From: Imbricaverruca yamaguchii
Taxonomy: Eukaryota; Arthropoda; Thecostraca; Neoverrucidae
Length of the DNA stretch: 64,000 bases
Assembly (NCBI GenBank): GCA_034440575.1
Contig: JAOTOL010001143.1
Coordinates: 186,001 to 250,000 of the forward strand
Direction: 5' to 3'
A program made the position numbers and the translations under genes. Below, piece by piece: positions 12,421 through 24,900 of this stretch. The notes below the pieces were generated by a model that was not told the origin of the DNA, did no database searches, and worked only from the letters and a program-made list of their open reading frames with translations. Every line of letters starts with the position of its first letter. Position 1 is the first letter of the stretch.

Positions 12421-14056
12421 AGAAGTGGCTGAAATCCAATGATTTTTTTTCCGGGGTGGGGATGGGGAAGGCCCCTCTATCCTGTCCTAACTTACCGCGT
12501 CCCTGATTAGTCCCCCTCCCCCATTTCGAAACGGTGATTACACCCATGGCGACGTGTGGCCTGTGAGTAGCGAATGTGCAGTGTCTTGCGCTCTGCCATC
12601 CAGAACTTCAGAGCATGATGCAGCACCATCCCTGCTGTCCAAACCAGAGAACTGCGGCTGTCTCGACACACTGGGCCGTCCCGCCTCCGCCGCCGTTATC
12701 ACCGACCCACACCATTTTCTCACATCTAATCTCCTCTCTAGCCCGGATCGGATGTGCTGACGCGAGACTTAGTCATCGGTTTCCCTTCGCGCTGGCCCAC
12801 GTTTTTGTTCCGCTCTTCCCCTGCCGGTAGATGGGAGACAATAGAGTGTGACTGATGTTCTGCTTCTGTTACGTTCGGCTGGCGGCTGTGCGTCTGCGCT
12901 CCCGCTAAAGCGATGCTCAAATTATCTCTCGTTCCAATGAAGTACTGCTACTTGCTCTATGCACGGCAGTGTTACTGATTCAAGTATTCTTAAACCAGAT
13001 TGTTTTGTTTGTTATTCATTGTCTTTGAATGGCCGTCGCATGAATGGTTCTTCCTCTTCATTTGTTTCTCGATCAACCGTCAAAAAAAAATCCTGAGGGG
13101 CCACAAGCAACAGATGGGTACATCTGTGACGAGCAGCTGGCCAACGTATTTTCCCTACTGAGGCACTCGTCAAGTCCGACTTGTGAATGGTTTGCACATG
13201 TAGCGTGGTCGTGACGGTGTTTGATTTTCTCTTAGACGGTCTTCAGCACTCTGCCATTTTGTATTATGTTCGGTCATGAAGTGTAAAGAATGAAGCACTA
13301 TCGTTGATGATTTTGTTCCATAATTATTGGCATCTTCTGCAAACGCAAGCCCAGTAGAAGAGAAGCCATGTTATCTAGTACTTCTAGAAGACGGTTGTAA
13401 AAAGAAAAGAAAAAAATGGAGTAAATTTGTATACTTTAGACCTCAGTTAATGACAGATACACATTGTACAGAGCTAGATTATAGCGCTGGGAGAACGGAG
13501 TGGAAGCGCATAGACATCGAAATAGACATAGAAGTGCCTGCAACTTGCTGCGTGCAGCCTACGTGTGCTATCTTTGACGTTCACAAGGCAATCATCCCCG
13601 GAAGGTAGACTGGATCCATCCGGGTCACGGTCTATCTTCAGCAACCAAGTTCAATCTTGTGTAGCTCATAAGTTCACAATGGGAACGACATATTATGTGT
13701 GGGCTGGAAGTTCTACCTAACAAATATTGCGTCCTATGCAAATGCGTATGACGCCAATGTTACCTGTTCACAATTCATTTCAGCCTGCGTGTCTTCTTTC
13801 TACAAATAGTAGTGTAAATTATTTCTATAGAATAACTCGTCTCAATGCCAGCACGAATGGTAGCGTGGACGTGTTTTGTTGTTTCGAGGGAGTTCCTGTA
13901 GAAACGAGTCGCCCAGTCTGCCTGTGATGTTTGCTGTCCAGGCGCTGTACATCGCACAGGCAACGGCAGCCAGCGTCGCACAGCAGCCGTCCGCCGTTGT
14001 CCTGATCCGCAAAACCATTGAACGGCACCGTCACCATTCCGAGTAGACGGAGTACT
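12421..14056. other. Unassigned stretch
   Basis: No recognisable gene. A 93-residue plus-strand open frame at 13327-13608 begins at a TTG codon, has no family signature and no convincing splice context, and is left uncalled. Confidence 0.35.
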
Positions 14057-14570
14057 GTGGCCCGAGGAGATAATCACAGTGTTGTCCGAGGAGATAATCA
14101 CACTGTGGCCCGAGGAGATAATCACAGTGTGACCCGAGGAGATACATAATCACAGTGTGGCCCGAAGAGATAATAACAGTGTGGCCCGAGGAGATAATCA
14201 CAGTGTGGCCCGAGGAGATAATCACAGTGTGGCCCGAGGAGATAATAACAGTGTGGCCCGAGGAGATAAGCACAGTGTGGCCCGAGGAGATAATCACAGT
14301 GTGACCCGAGGAGATACATAATCACAGTGTGGCCCGAAGAGATAATCACAGTGTGGCCCGAAGAGATAATCACAGTGTGGCCCGAAGAGATAATCACAGT
14401 GTGGCCCGAGGAGATAATCACAGTGTGACCCGAAGAGATAATCACAGTGTGGCCCGAGGAGATAATCACAGTGTTGTCCGAGGAGATAATCACAGTGTGG
14501 CCCGAGGAGATACATAATCACAGTGTGGCCCGAAGAGATAATCACAGTGTGGCCCGAGGAGATGATCACA
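14057..14570. repeat. 24-bp minisatellite, left part
   Basis: About 21 copies of a 24-bp unit GTGGCCCGAGGAGATAATCA+CAGT, with variants (CGAAGAG, TGTTGTCC, and an inserted ACATA making ATACATAATC). Because 24 is a multiple of three, all frames stay open and give spurious repeated peptides on both strands. The same array resumes at 16055 after a LINE insertion. Confidence 0.95.
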
Positions 14571-16054
14571 TTTCCTCTAAATCCAGCATACCAGGCCTTG
14601 TTTGCTCACCGTACGCGTGCGATGTTCTGTGGCGGGCGTGGCAATTCACTTCCTCCTTTCTGCGTGAAGTTGTGGAAGTTGGCAGAGGGGAGTGGTATTC
14701 GAATGCGTAGCATTAGAAGGACTGAGCCACTGCCCGTTCTCCCTTTGGAACTGATCCAGCCGTCGGTTGACACGACGCTGACAGACACTCGTAAGGACGA
14801 AATTACCCCAGAGGTGTTTCGGATGAAGAGTCTTGAACACATTCACGCCTATCGTTCATGCACTCTCACCTACACCGACGGTTCGAAAACTGATGATGGC
14901 GTGGGATGTGCCTTTGTGAGTGGTGCCACGATCTGATCGTTCACGCTGCCTCCTCACGCAACTGTTTACACGGCTGAACTTCTAGCCATCACAAAGGCCA
15001 GATGTTTCATCGAAACAGAGAACGAAGTCAATCACGTAATATTATCTGACTCTCTGAGTAGCCTTCTAGCGTTGGAACAGTTTTATCCTCATGACCCTGT
15101 CGCGCAGGATGTTTTATTGCGCATGACTATGCTTAAGCGAGGCGGGAAAAATGTAACCCTCTGCTGGATACCAAGCCATGCTGGAATAAGGGGGAATGAG
15201 CTGGCTGACCAAGCAGCAAAACTTGCTGCGCGGAGACAGTACACCCATTCACTTCCTCTTCCCGCGATACACTTCAGCCAGGCAATCAACGCATTCTTCC
15301 AGGACAAGTGCCAACAAGTTTGGGACTCGACCGGCGAAAACAAACTAAGAACCATCAGGCCAACTTTGGGGTGTTGGAAATCATCATCTAGAACTTCCCG
15401 GAGGGAAGAAGTGCTACTCGCCAGGATACGAATAGGCCACACTTATGCTACCCACGACTACCTGCTACGAAACGAGGACAGACCGATGTGCACTCGCTGT
15501 GACATGCCATTGACAGTGAGGCACGTTCTTCTGGTGTGCCCCCTATTCTCAGCACAACGACGACGATTATTTGGACGAGATGTATCCACGCTAACGATGG
15601 CGGGTCTTCTGGGTGATGGATCACGCATCGTTCATTCTGGACAGTTATTCGAGTTCCTCTCGCAAGTGCGTTTTGATGTTGTTTACTCGGGGAGATCTTA
15701 GCTCCGTCGTATTTCGTCCTGTATTTCTCCCAGTGACATGTCACTGGTTGGTCTTCGCTTGCTCTTGCTGCTTAACTGTTTTACTGATGTTTCTTCCATC
15801 TCACTGTTTCACTGATGGTGTTTCGTGAATTTCACTGTTGCACTGATGATGTTTCGTGAATTTCACTTTTCACTGATGATGTTTCGTGAATTTCACTGTT
15901 TCTCTGATGTTACTCCCATTTCACTGTTTGACTGGTGTTTACTTTTCTCTGTCTGATTGACGATGTTGCTTGCATTTCACTGTTTCACTGACGATGTTAT
16001 GGGCGCTGCATGACCGATGCAGTCGATGCGCCCCTAAACTCCAATAACCAACCA
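14571..16054 (+). mobile_element. 5'-truncated non-LTR LINE with RNase H domain, inserted in a minisatellite
   Basis: The remaining coding part (to the TAG ending at 15701) holds an RNase H domain with TYTDGSKTDDGVGC, AELLAITKA, LSDSLSSLLAL and WIPSHAGIRGNELADQAAK, followed by a CTRCDMPLTVRHVLLVC zinc-knuckle-like end typical of I/Jockey/R1-group LINEs. One in-frame TGA at 14934-14936 breaks the frame. The 3' untranslated part has short repeats of TTTCACTGATGATG and ends in a hairpin (GGGCGC...GCGCCC) and ATAACCAACCA. Both ends are flanked by ATCACA (14565-14570 and 16055-16060), which is part of the 24-bp satellite unit, so the target-site duplication and the host sequence are both visible. 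Confidence 0.88.
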
Positions 16055-17061
16055 ATCACAGTGTGGCCCAAGGAGATAATCACACTGTGGCCCGAGGAGA
16101 TAATCACAGTGTGGCCCGAGGAGATAATCACACTGTGGCCCGAGGAGATAATCACACTGTGGCCCGAGATAATCACACTGTGGCCCGAGGAGATAATCAC
16201 ACTGTGGCCCGAGGAGATAATCACACTGTGGCCCGAGGAGATAATCACAGTGTGGCCCGAGGAGATAATCACACTGTGGCCCGAGGAGATAATCACACTG
16301 TGGCCCGAGGAGATAATCACACTGTGGCCCGAGGAGATAATCACACTGTGGCCCGAGGAGATAATCACAGTGGCCCGAGGAGATAATCAGATCACTGTGG
16401 CCCGAGGAGATAATCACACTGTGGCCCGAGGAGATAATCACACTGTGGCCCGAGGAGATAATCACACTGTGGCCCGAGGAGATAATCACACTGTGGCCCG
16501 AGGAGATAATCACACTGTGGCCCGAGGAGATAATCACACTGTGGCCCGAGGAGATAATCACAGTGTGGCCCGAGGAGATAATCACAGTGTGGCCCGAGGA
16601 GATAATCACAGTGTGGCCCGAGGAGATAATCACACTGTGGCCCGAGGAGATAATCACACTGTGGCCCGAGGAGATAATCACACTGTGGCCCGAGGAGATA
16701 ATCACACTGTGGCCCGAGGAGATAATCACACTGTGGCCCGAGGAGATAATCACACTGTGGCCCGAGGAGATAATCACACTGTGGCCCGAGGAGATAATCA
16801 CAGTGTGGCCCGAGGAGATAATCACACTGTGGCCCGAGGAGATACATAATCACACTGTGGCCCGAGGAGATAATCACACTGTGGCCCGAGGAGATAATCA
16901 CAGTGTGGCCCGAGGAGATAATCACACTGTGGCCCGAGGAGATAATCACACTGTGGCCCGAGGAGATAATCACACTGTGGCCCGAGGAGATAATCACAGT
17001 GTGGCCCGAGGAGATAATCACAGTGTGGCCCGAGGAGATAATCACAGTGTGGCCCGAGGAG
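16055..17061. repeat. 24-bp minisatellite, right part
   Basis: About 42 copies of the same 24-bp unit as at 14057-14570, now mostly with CACTGTGG rather than CAGTGTGG. Copies of the two variants occur in runs, which points to unequal exchange after the LINE split the array. Confidence 0.95.
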
Positions 17062-17212
17062 CGCCACCAGCGTATTGACGGCTCTGCGGTGGTGAGCTGA
17101 ACACCGCCTTTGGTCACAGGCTTGCCGAAGCTGGTCGCCACAGCACGAGTGACGCGGCGGTCTGGATCACCGGCTTCCGGTGCCGCGGAGGGTGGCGGCT
17201 GGACGTGTGCTG

Positions 17213-18753
17213 CAGTTGTATGCTGACTGAGTGGCATGGTGGCTGTTGCAGGACGCCGCCGCCATGTGATGATTGTGCGGGGACACTGGCTGAGTGGTAT
17301 GCTGACTGAGTGGTACGTTGTGTGTTGCAGGACGCCGCCGCCATGTGATGATTGTGCGGGGACACTGGCTGAGTGGTACGCTGACTGAGCGGTACGTTGT
17401 GTGTTGCAGGACGCCGCCGCCATGTGATGATTGTGCGGGGACACTGGCTGAGTGGTACGCTGACTGAGCGGTACGTTGTGTGTTGCAGGACGCCGCCGCC
17501 ATGTGATGATTGTGCGGGGACACTGGCTGAGTGGTATGCTGACTGAGCGGTACGTTGTGTGTTGCAGGACGCCGCCGCCATGTGATGATTGTGCGGGGAC
17601 ACTGGCTGAGTGGTACGCTGACTGAGTGGTACGCTGTGTGTTGCAGGACGCCGCCGCCATGTGATGATTGTGCGGGGACACTGGCTGAGTGGTATGCTGA
17701 CTGAGTGGTACGTTGTGTGTTGCAGGACGCCGCCGCCATGTGATGATTGTGCGGGGACACTGGCTGAGTGGTATGCTGACTGAGCGGTACGCTGTGTGTT
17801 GCAGGACGCCGCCGCCATGTGATGATTGTGCGGGGACACTGGCTGAGTGGTATGCTGACTGAGCGGTACGCTGTGTGTTGCAGGACGCCGCCGCCATGTG
17901 ATGATTGTGCGGGGACACTGGCTGAGTGGTATGCTGACTGAGCGGTACGCTGTGTGTTGCAGGACGCCGCCGCCATGTGATGATTGTGCGGGGACACTGG
18001 CTGAGTGGTATGCTGACTGAGCGGTACGTTGTGTGTTGCAGGACGCCGCCGCCATGTGATGATTGTGCGGGGACACTGGCTGAGTGGTATGCTGACTGAG
18101 CGGTACGCTGTGTGTTGCAGGACGCCGCCGCCATGTGATGATTGTGCGGGGACACTGGCTGAGTGGTATGCTGACTGAGTGGTACGCTGTGTGTTGCAGG
18201 TACGCCGCCGCCATGTGATGATTGTGCGGGGACACTGGCTGAGTGGTATGCTGACTGAGCGGTACGCTGTGTGTTGCAGGACGCCGCCGCCATGTGATGA
18301 TTGTGCGGGGACACTGGCTGAGTGGTATGCTGACTGAGCGGTACGTTGTGTGTTGCAGGACGCCGCCGCCATGTGATGATTGTGCGGGGACACTGGCTGA
18401 GTGGTATGCTGACTGAGCGGTACGTTGTGTGTTGCAGGACGCCGCCGCCATGTGATGATTGTGCGGGGACACTGGCTGAGTGGTATGCTGACTGAGCGGT
18501 ACGCTGTGTGTTGCAGGACGCCGCCGCCATGTGATGATTGTGCGGGGACACTGGCTGAGTGGTATGCTGACTGAGCGGTACGCTGTGTGTTGCAGGACGC
18601 CGCCGCCATGTGATGATTGTGCGGGGACACTGGCTGACTGGTATGCTGACTGAGTGGTACGCTGTGTGTTGCAGGACGCCGCCGCCATGTGATGATTGTG
18701 CGGGGACACTGGCTGAGTGGTATGCTGACTGAGCGGTACGCTGTGTGTTGCAG
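17213..18753 (+). repeat. 79-bp minisatellite derived from the 3' splice site of zyxin coding exon 1
   Basis: Nineteen intervals of 79 bp (one with an extra T at 18201) plus a diverged first part. Every unit contains a CTGAC branchpoint-like site, then TGTGTTGCAG, then GACGCCGCCGCCATGTGATG. The true exon start at 18754 reads TGTGTTGCAG|GACACCGCTACCATGAGT, so the units are copies of the intron end plus exon start. Since 79 is not a multiple of three, the absence of stops on the minus strand opens all three frames and yields false ORFs of 531-795 residues. Confidence 0.95.
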
Positions 18754-18921
18754 GACACCGCTACCATGAGTGGAGGCACCTATAAGCTGGACAGCGCGCT
18801 GAGTCGGCTGCAGGTCACCAACTCGACGCCGCAGGGGTACCGGCACTGCTCCGATCCGGCCGGATCGGTCAGGAAGGTGGCGCCCGTGGTGCCGCCCAAA
18901 CCGAAGAAGCCGCCAGCTCAG
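18754..18921 (+). CDS. Zyx: Zyxin-like gene, coding exon 1
   Basis: Starts after TGTGTTGCAG and ends CTCAG|GTAACC, phase 0. Twelve untranslated bases precede the ATG at 18766. It encodes 52 residues beginning [12 protein letters not shown] and ending in the basic/proline motif [14 protein letters not shown], which resembles the N-terminal motif of LPP. Confidence 0.88.
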
Positions 18922-21900
18922 GTAACCACGGGGCGAGATGGCCGTGTAGTTAAAGTGTTAAACCCTGGGTGCGACAGGTCTCGAGTTCAACACTCGCATC
19001 ACTGGGGATATTTCTTAGTCCTGCGTCCCACTTGCGAAACAGCGTGGGCGACGACATTAGCCGTGGTCGTGCATAAGTGCGCCAAGAACCAGCCAATAAA
19101 CAAGCAAACAAACACAGGTAACCGCCATCCTGACCTGCCACCAACTGGTAACAACACCGACGATCGTGAGCAAAAGAAAACAGCTGTCTCCAATGTTGGC
19201 TGGGCGCCATGCACTGCTATAGCTATGATGTCAATGACCGATAAGATGTCATTTTTGTCGTGAGGCTGATGGCCAGTACCTGATGGTCTGTTACTGTGGT
19301 GCAAAGAACGACCGATGTCTTACGTTTTAGTGATGGCTACTGGTCGACGACGTAGCTATGTAGTCGCCAATCTGGCCGGGTGCTCGGCAACGAGTGACTG
19401 TGATGTCCGACGTCGAATCAAAAGGTCTTGAGTTCGAGTCTCGCCAAGTGCCAGTTTTCCCGTCCGCCCGCGACCCATGGTCGCAAGGGCTGGCGACGCT
19501 GGATGGCCCGGCAGTATCGTGTGTCGCAAAAGAGCCAAAGCGTGTCATTGACGATGGCGGTGTGGCTGTGCACTGAGCAGTGTGCACTGATCAATGTGCA
19601 CTGTGCGTACACACACACAAGACGGTGACGGATCGTGCGACGTCTGGGTCGCCTCGTGCGACATGGTATGTCGCACGTCCCGATGGCCGATCGCGGCCAC
19701 TCTTGGCAATCTTTGAGGTCGCTCTGGGTCGCCTCGTGCGACATGCATGGTATGTCGCACGTCCTGATGATCGATCGCGGCCACTCCCAGTAATCCTCGA
19801 GGTGGCCCCTCGAGATCGCTTCCGCATTCCTTGTGACCACTCCCAACAATTATCGAGGTGGCTCTCAGCAATCCTCGAGGTGGCTCTCGGCAATCCTCGA
19901 GGTCTCTCCTGGCGGACTGCTAGTCCATTTGGAAGCTTTCCACGAAACGTGTGAGATATAATAGGCTGCTAGGCGGCTGTCAAGGTGTGCGTATCCAACG
20001 TCAATCACCAACTGAAATGGAGCGCTTTCGTTTGGTAGGCAGGATTTTCAGATTCGTGTGATGTTATCGCACACCCGCCGATCGTTTGCGAGTGATGACG
20101 CGCAGACTGACTAGTGACCATGTGCTTTTGCGAAGACGAATCGAGCTGGCTATTTGTATTCATGGACACACAAGTCGTATGGGAAACAGAGTAAGACTTC
20201 CGTCTTATCGGTCCGGATCCAATCTACGTTCGACCGCGCCGCCGCTCCGTCAATCCACGTGATTGTTCGCCGCAAACGCTTCGGCGTGCTGCTGCCTCTG
20301 CTCGTCAAGTATCGCGCTGCTCGCAGTACGCTCGGCGTAAGCTCACGCGCACCTTCGTCTGCAACACATGAGCCTAGAATGGGGAAGCGTGAATCGCCCT
20401 TTATGTGCTCCGCTGCGGCTGTCGTTTCCAATCAGCTCAACAGGGTGAGCGTGAGGGGCACATTGCTGGGCGCGCACCGAATCTGCTTTACCGCGCGGCG
20501 ACCGCTGTGCTTCCGCCCATTCTGGCGGCTGCCACCGGCAATGACCACGTCCGCGAGGCCGGGCACCCCCGCACAGTGTTCGGTGCCGTGGGCTGGGCGC
20601 TGAAATGATCAAAGCGGGTCGGCAGGTCACGGCCAAGTACGGGTGATCAGCTGTCTCCTGTCGGCGGCGACGTCTACAGTCACGCCGCACAGCTTAAGCC
20701 CGTTTAACACCGCGCCCGTTTCAGATTTTACGAATGACGGACATCGGACGTCCGTCGAACGTCCGTAACATGGGCGGGGGCTATCCGTTTTCGGCGGGCG
20801 CAGTGTGTGGCAGCAGTTATGGCCGGCTCTGGCGCGACGCTTCACGCCCATTTTACGTCCGCGTTCCGTCCGTCCGACGTACGTCCACAAGTGGAAACTG
20901 TTTCCACTTGTGCGCCACTGCGCCACACACGCACCTCCGACGTGCGTCGAGACCACAGCTGGACGCAATGCCCGCGATCCTTGACGTTTCCCAGTCCGTT
21001 CGAGATAGACGTGAGACGTCCGTAAGATTTGAAGCGGTTTCGGTGTGTAACGTGCTTTATTCGTCGTGGTGGCGGAAGGGGGACTGCTCAGTGTGACGCA
21101 GCACAGGCCGAGTGAAGCTGGATGCTGGAGGCGGGAGGCATATCATCGGGCGCCGGCGCCCGGCGTAAACAGACGGTGATATTGCGCAACCGGGGCCGTC
21201 CAATCGGTACATCGACCTCCGCCAGCACCAGCCATGTTGTTCACCTCTACCACCAGCAGGTGTGTCGTTCGCTTCTACCACCAGCAGGTGTGTCGTTCAC
21301 CTTTCCCACCAGCAGGCGCGTCGTTCATCTTTGCCACCAGCAGGTGTGTCGTTCACCTCTGCCACCAGCAGGTGTGTCGTTCACCTCTGCCCCAGGCTCT
21401 GTGTCCGTCACCCCGACCCATCATCTGTGTCCGTCATCTGTGTCACTAACACTTGCACATGGCACCCACGTCTGCCACCAGCATCTGTGTCTGTCGACCC
21501 TGACACCTGCTGCAGCGCTGGCGTCCCGGTCGCTCCGTGCCCAGACCATCTATCGTTCTGTCCCAAACACACAGCGCTCATACCTTGAGACTATTGGAGG
21601 AGGGAGCGGCAGAGAACCGCAAGTCAGCTGTTCTCATAACTGGTAGGAAGTGGAACAGAGTGTTTGGCGGTTTGACGTGTGCAGAGGTGGCAAGCACCAT
21701 GTTCTGCCCGTGCCGAGCATGCGCTTGAATGAAATGGTTATCATGCTGAGCACATCACATCAAGCCAGACTTGACCACTAGGCAGGGGCGGTCCGAGGCA
21801 CGGAAATGACGTGAGGCTGCAGAAGTCTCACTGCACCCATCTAAAAAGGCTCCGGATTTCGGGCACTATTTGTAGGGTAAATGCGGAAGTTGTTTGTTCC

Positions 21901-24900
21901 CCCGCGCAGAAACAAACAACAACAACACCAAAAAAAACACCTTTTGGACTTAAGTTACTTGAGATACCAATTGTTTTATGCCTTTGCGTTGCGCCTATGA
22001 CGACTGTTATCACACTGGGGAGAGATAAAGCAATTCATTCGCACGTTAAAAGCGAAGTTGGCGAGGTTAGCTTCTTGTAAACAGCTTTCCTGACGTCCAT
22101 CTAGGTCGGCAAGCATTTCAAGCAGCTGGACTGCATTTAAATTCCATTGAATGGAAATAGTATAAATAAATATGCAATGAAATGATTGCAAACATGAATG
22201 CGAATACCATTCCAAAGTCGAGAGGTGAGCGAAGACATGGCATTCCATGGCACTTGAGTACCATGGAACTCATCTGAACTTCCCAAAACAGCGCTGACCT
22301 TCTTGGTTCTTTCTTGATGACATACTATTCTTCATCGTATGACAGGGGAGAAAATGGAGTTTGAAGGGCTTCAGTGGAATGAGTGGAAATTTGCATGATC
22401 CATGATGGTCTTAATTTAGAAAACTATTATATATGAAGGTCATCAAGCGGAAGGTATAGCGCACACACATGGATACACATGTAATTGGAAATGTAGTTGG
22501 CACAAGGAGCTGACGTGATTGGTGAAACACGACTTCATGGGCTATACCATGACGACACCCAATGACTGGTTGAAGATAGCTGAATAGAAATGAAGTGCAC
22601 ATTTAGAGTTTCATTCTGAACAGTTGTATGAGTTCGAGCGTTGGCCGAACATATCTGTTGTGGAGTTCGTTCAGCCGGGTATTCTTGCACTAGCTGGAAG
22701 TTGGAGACAATTTGGATAGTCCACACCGCCGACATTTTGCGTTATGAGCAGAAGAGGCTATTTAATTTCAAGGCATGAGGAAACCGTTGTGCAGATGAGC
22801 TCTGTCGCTGCGGCCAGTTCAGTACACACTCGCCGACATACACAGATCACAAAGGCACTGGATACCTGTACAATCTTCGGATGATATGTCAGGCGCAGTA
22901 TCCCTACCAGTCCTCGGCTGATATGCCAGGCGCAGGATCTCTGCTCAGTCCTCGGCTGATATGCCAGGCGCAGGATCTCTGCTCAGTCCTCGGCTGATGT
23001 CAGGAGTAGGATCCCTGCTCAGTCCTCGGCTGATATGTGAGGCGTAGTATCCCTGCTCAGTCCTCGGACAATGTCAGGCGCAGGATCCGTGCACAGTCCT
23101 CGGCTGATGTCAGGAGTAGGATCCCTGCTCAGTCCTCGGCTGATATGTGAGGCGTAGTATCCCTGCTCAGTCCTCGGACAATGTCAGGCGCAGGATCCGT
23201 GCACAGTCCTCGGCTGATGTCAGTGTAACGAAGCAGATCCAGGCGAAATTAAGGTCATGCATGTGGGTATGTTATGTTGTAGGAATTGTGAAATACGTGA
23301 AATTTTGACAGTGTAGCTGAGGTAAACCGTAGGATTCTGGATGAAAACAATGCAGACAGTGTATCATCCAGTTTTAATTTCACAAATCCACATTGCATTG
23401 CCATTTCAGGCGACATTGTCTGAGCCGCCGTGTAATACGCATGCCTATGGATGCACATAACCCGGTACGATCTGCCACCTGGGCCTACGATATGCGTCTC
23501 GCGAGCTGGGATCAGCGTGGGTGGAGGGCACGGACGTCCCTGAGTGACGTACGTGTATCTCGTGACGAAGCTCCTTAAACCAACTGGCCGATGCGCCGTG
23601 ATTGCACTGTTCTTGGGATGGCGGCAGGTATGTTCTGTGACATTACGAATCGTGAGGCAGTGTACAGAACGCACACGACTTCTGTGGACTCGTGAGTTAT
23701 CATGCGCCGTGCAATTTTTTCGAAGCGTCATTCCGGTCACGTGCGTTGACGGCATCATGCGCCTCGGAAATGACGTCACATGACCGCTTGTCGTCCTGTA
23801 TCAGCTCCTGTACCACATGTGATCTGTCGTAATCTCGTGTGACCCACACGAGGTTACGACATTGTCTGACTGGTTGAATTTGTTTTGGAATCGTGGATGT
23901 GGAGAGGACTTTTTAGGATCCAATTTTAAGAGGATAATTTCCTTTCCAGTGACTTTTTGAACATTGTATGAGTGAGGAACACATCACCAATCATCGCTAA
24001 GCTGCACCAAAAAGCTTCCCGGCAAGTAAAAGAAGAGGCAGTTTTCTGGAGATGATAATGTTCTGGATGGAACTAATCCGGGATTATGTCGTTCTTTTCC
24101 AATCCTGGTGTGATATCGTGTGACCTCCGGTGGCATCGTGTGGTGCCATACCTGCTGCGATGTTGCGCATCTAACGGAGACACGAATATGCACCCTCGCA
24201 CACAGTGCTGGTCGGATAGCCCTCTGTTCCAGCATAGTCGGCGTGTCTCATAATACGTAATATTTTAACCTTATTTGACCCTATGTCACCCTATGTGACC
24301 TTGTGAGACTCCACGTTACCTGTGGCACTTCAGCAATCCTGCATAACCTCATGTGACCCCAGGTGAGTTCTTGAGACCTCAGCTGGTCACGTTTGACACG
24401 TTCGATCTGGTTGAACATCGTGGGACGTTTTTTTGATTTGATGCAACTTGCTGTGACCTCGTAGCGCTTCATGCGATACAGTGTGTGACCGGTGTGACCG
24501 TGTGACCTGCGTGACCTCGTATAACCTGCGGCAGGTGTTGGGCCCGCCGCAGCCGCCGGCCCCGTCGGCGGCGCCCCCGCTGCAGCGTCTGCCCAGCCAG
24601 CCGCTGCCGCCGCCACCAGAGTTCTCCGCCAATCAGGAGCTTCCGCCGCCGCCCTACATGCCCTCCCAGTACACCTACAACCAGCACGGCTCGTCCAACG
24701 GCCAGACCGGTATGTAGTCCCGCATACCGTGTGGATCAGCCAGCACAGCTCGTCCAACGAGCAGACCGATAGGTAGCCCCGCAGCTCGTCCAACCAGCAG
24801 ACCGTGTGGATCAGCCAGCACAGCTCGTCCAACGAGCAGACCGACAGGTAGCCCCGCATTCCGTGTGGATCAGCCAGCACAGGCTGTGTATCCCCGCATA

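Noticed and set aside
13327..13608. 93-residue plus-strand protein with a lysine-rich segment
   Set aside because: It starts at TTG, has no recognised family, and shows no clear splice or promoter context.
14057..17061. CRISPR-like array because of regular 24-bp repetition
   Set aside because: Units are contiguous with no unique spacers, and the context is eukaryotic.
16392..18846. Minus-strand open frames of 795, 559 and 531 codons
   Set aside because: They run through the 24-bp and 79-bp arrays, overlap in all three frames and translate to pure repeat peptides. Absence of stops in the units explains them.
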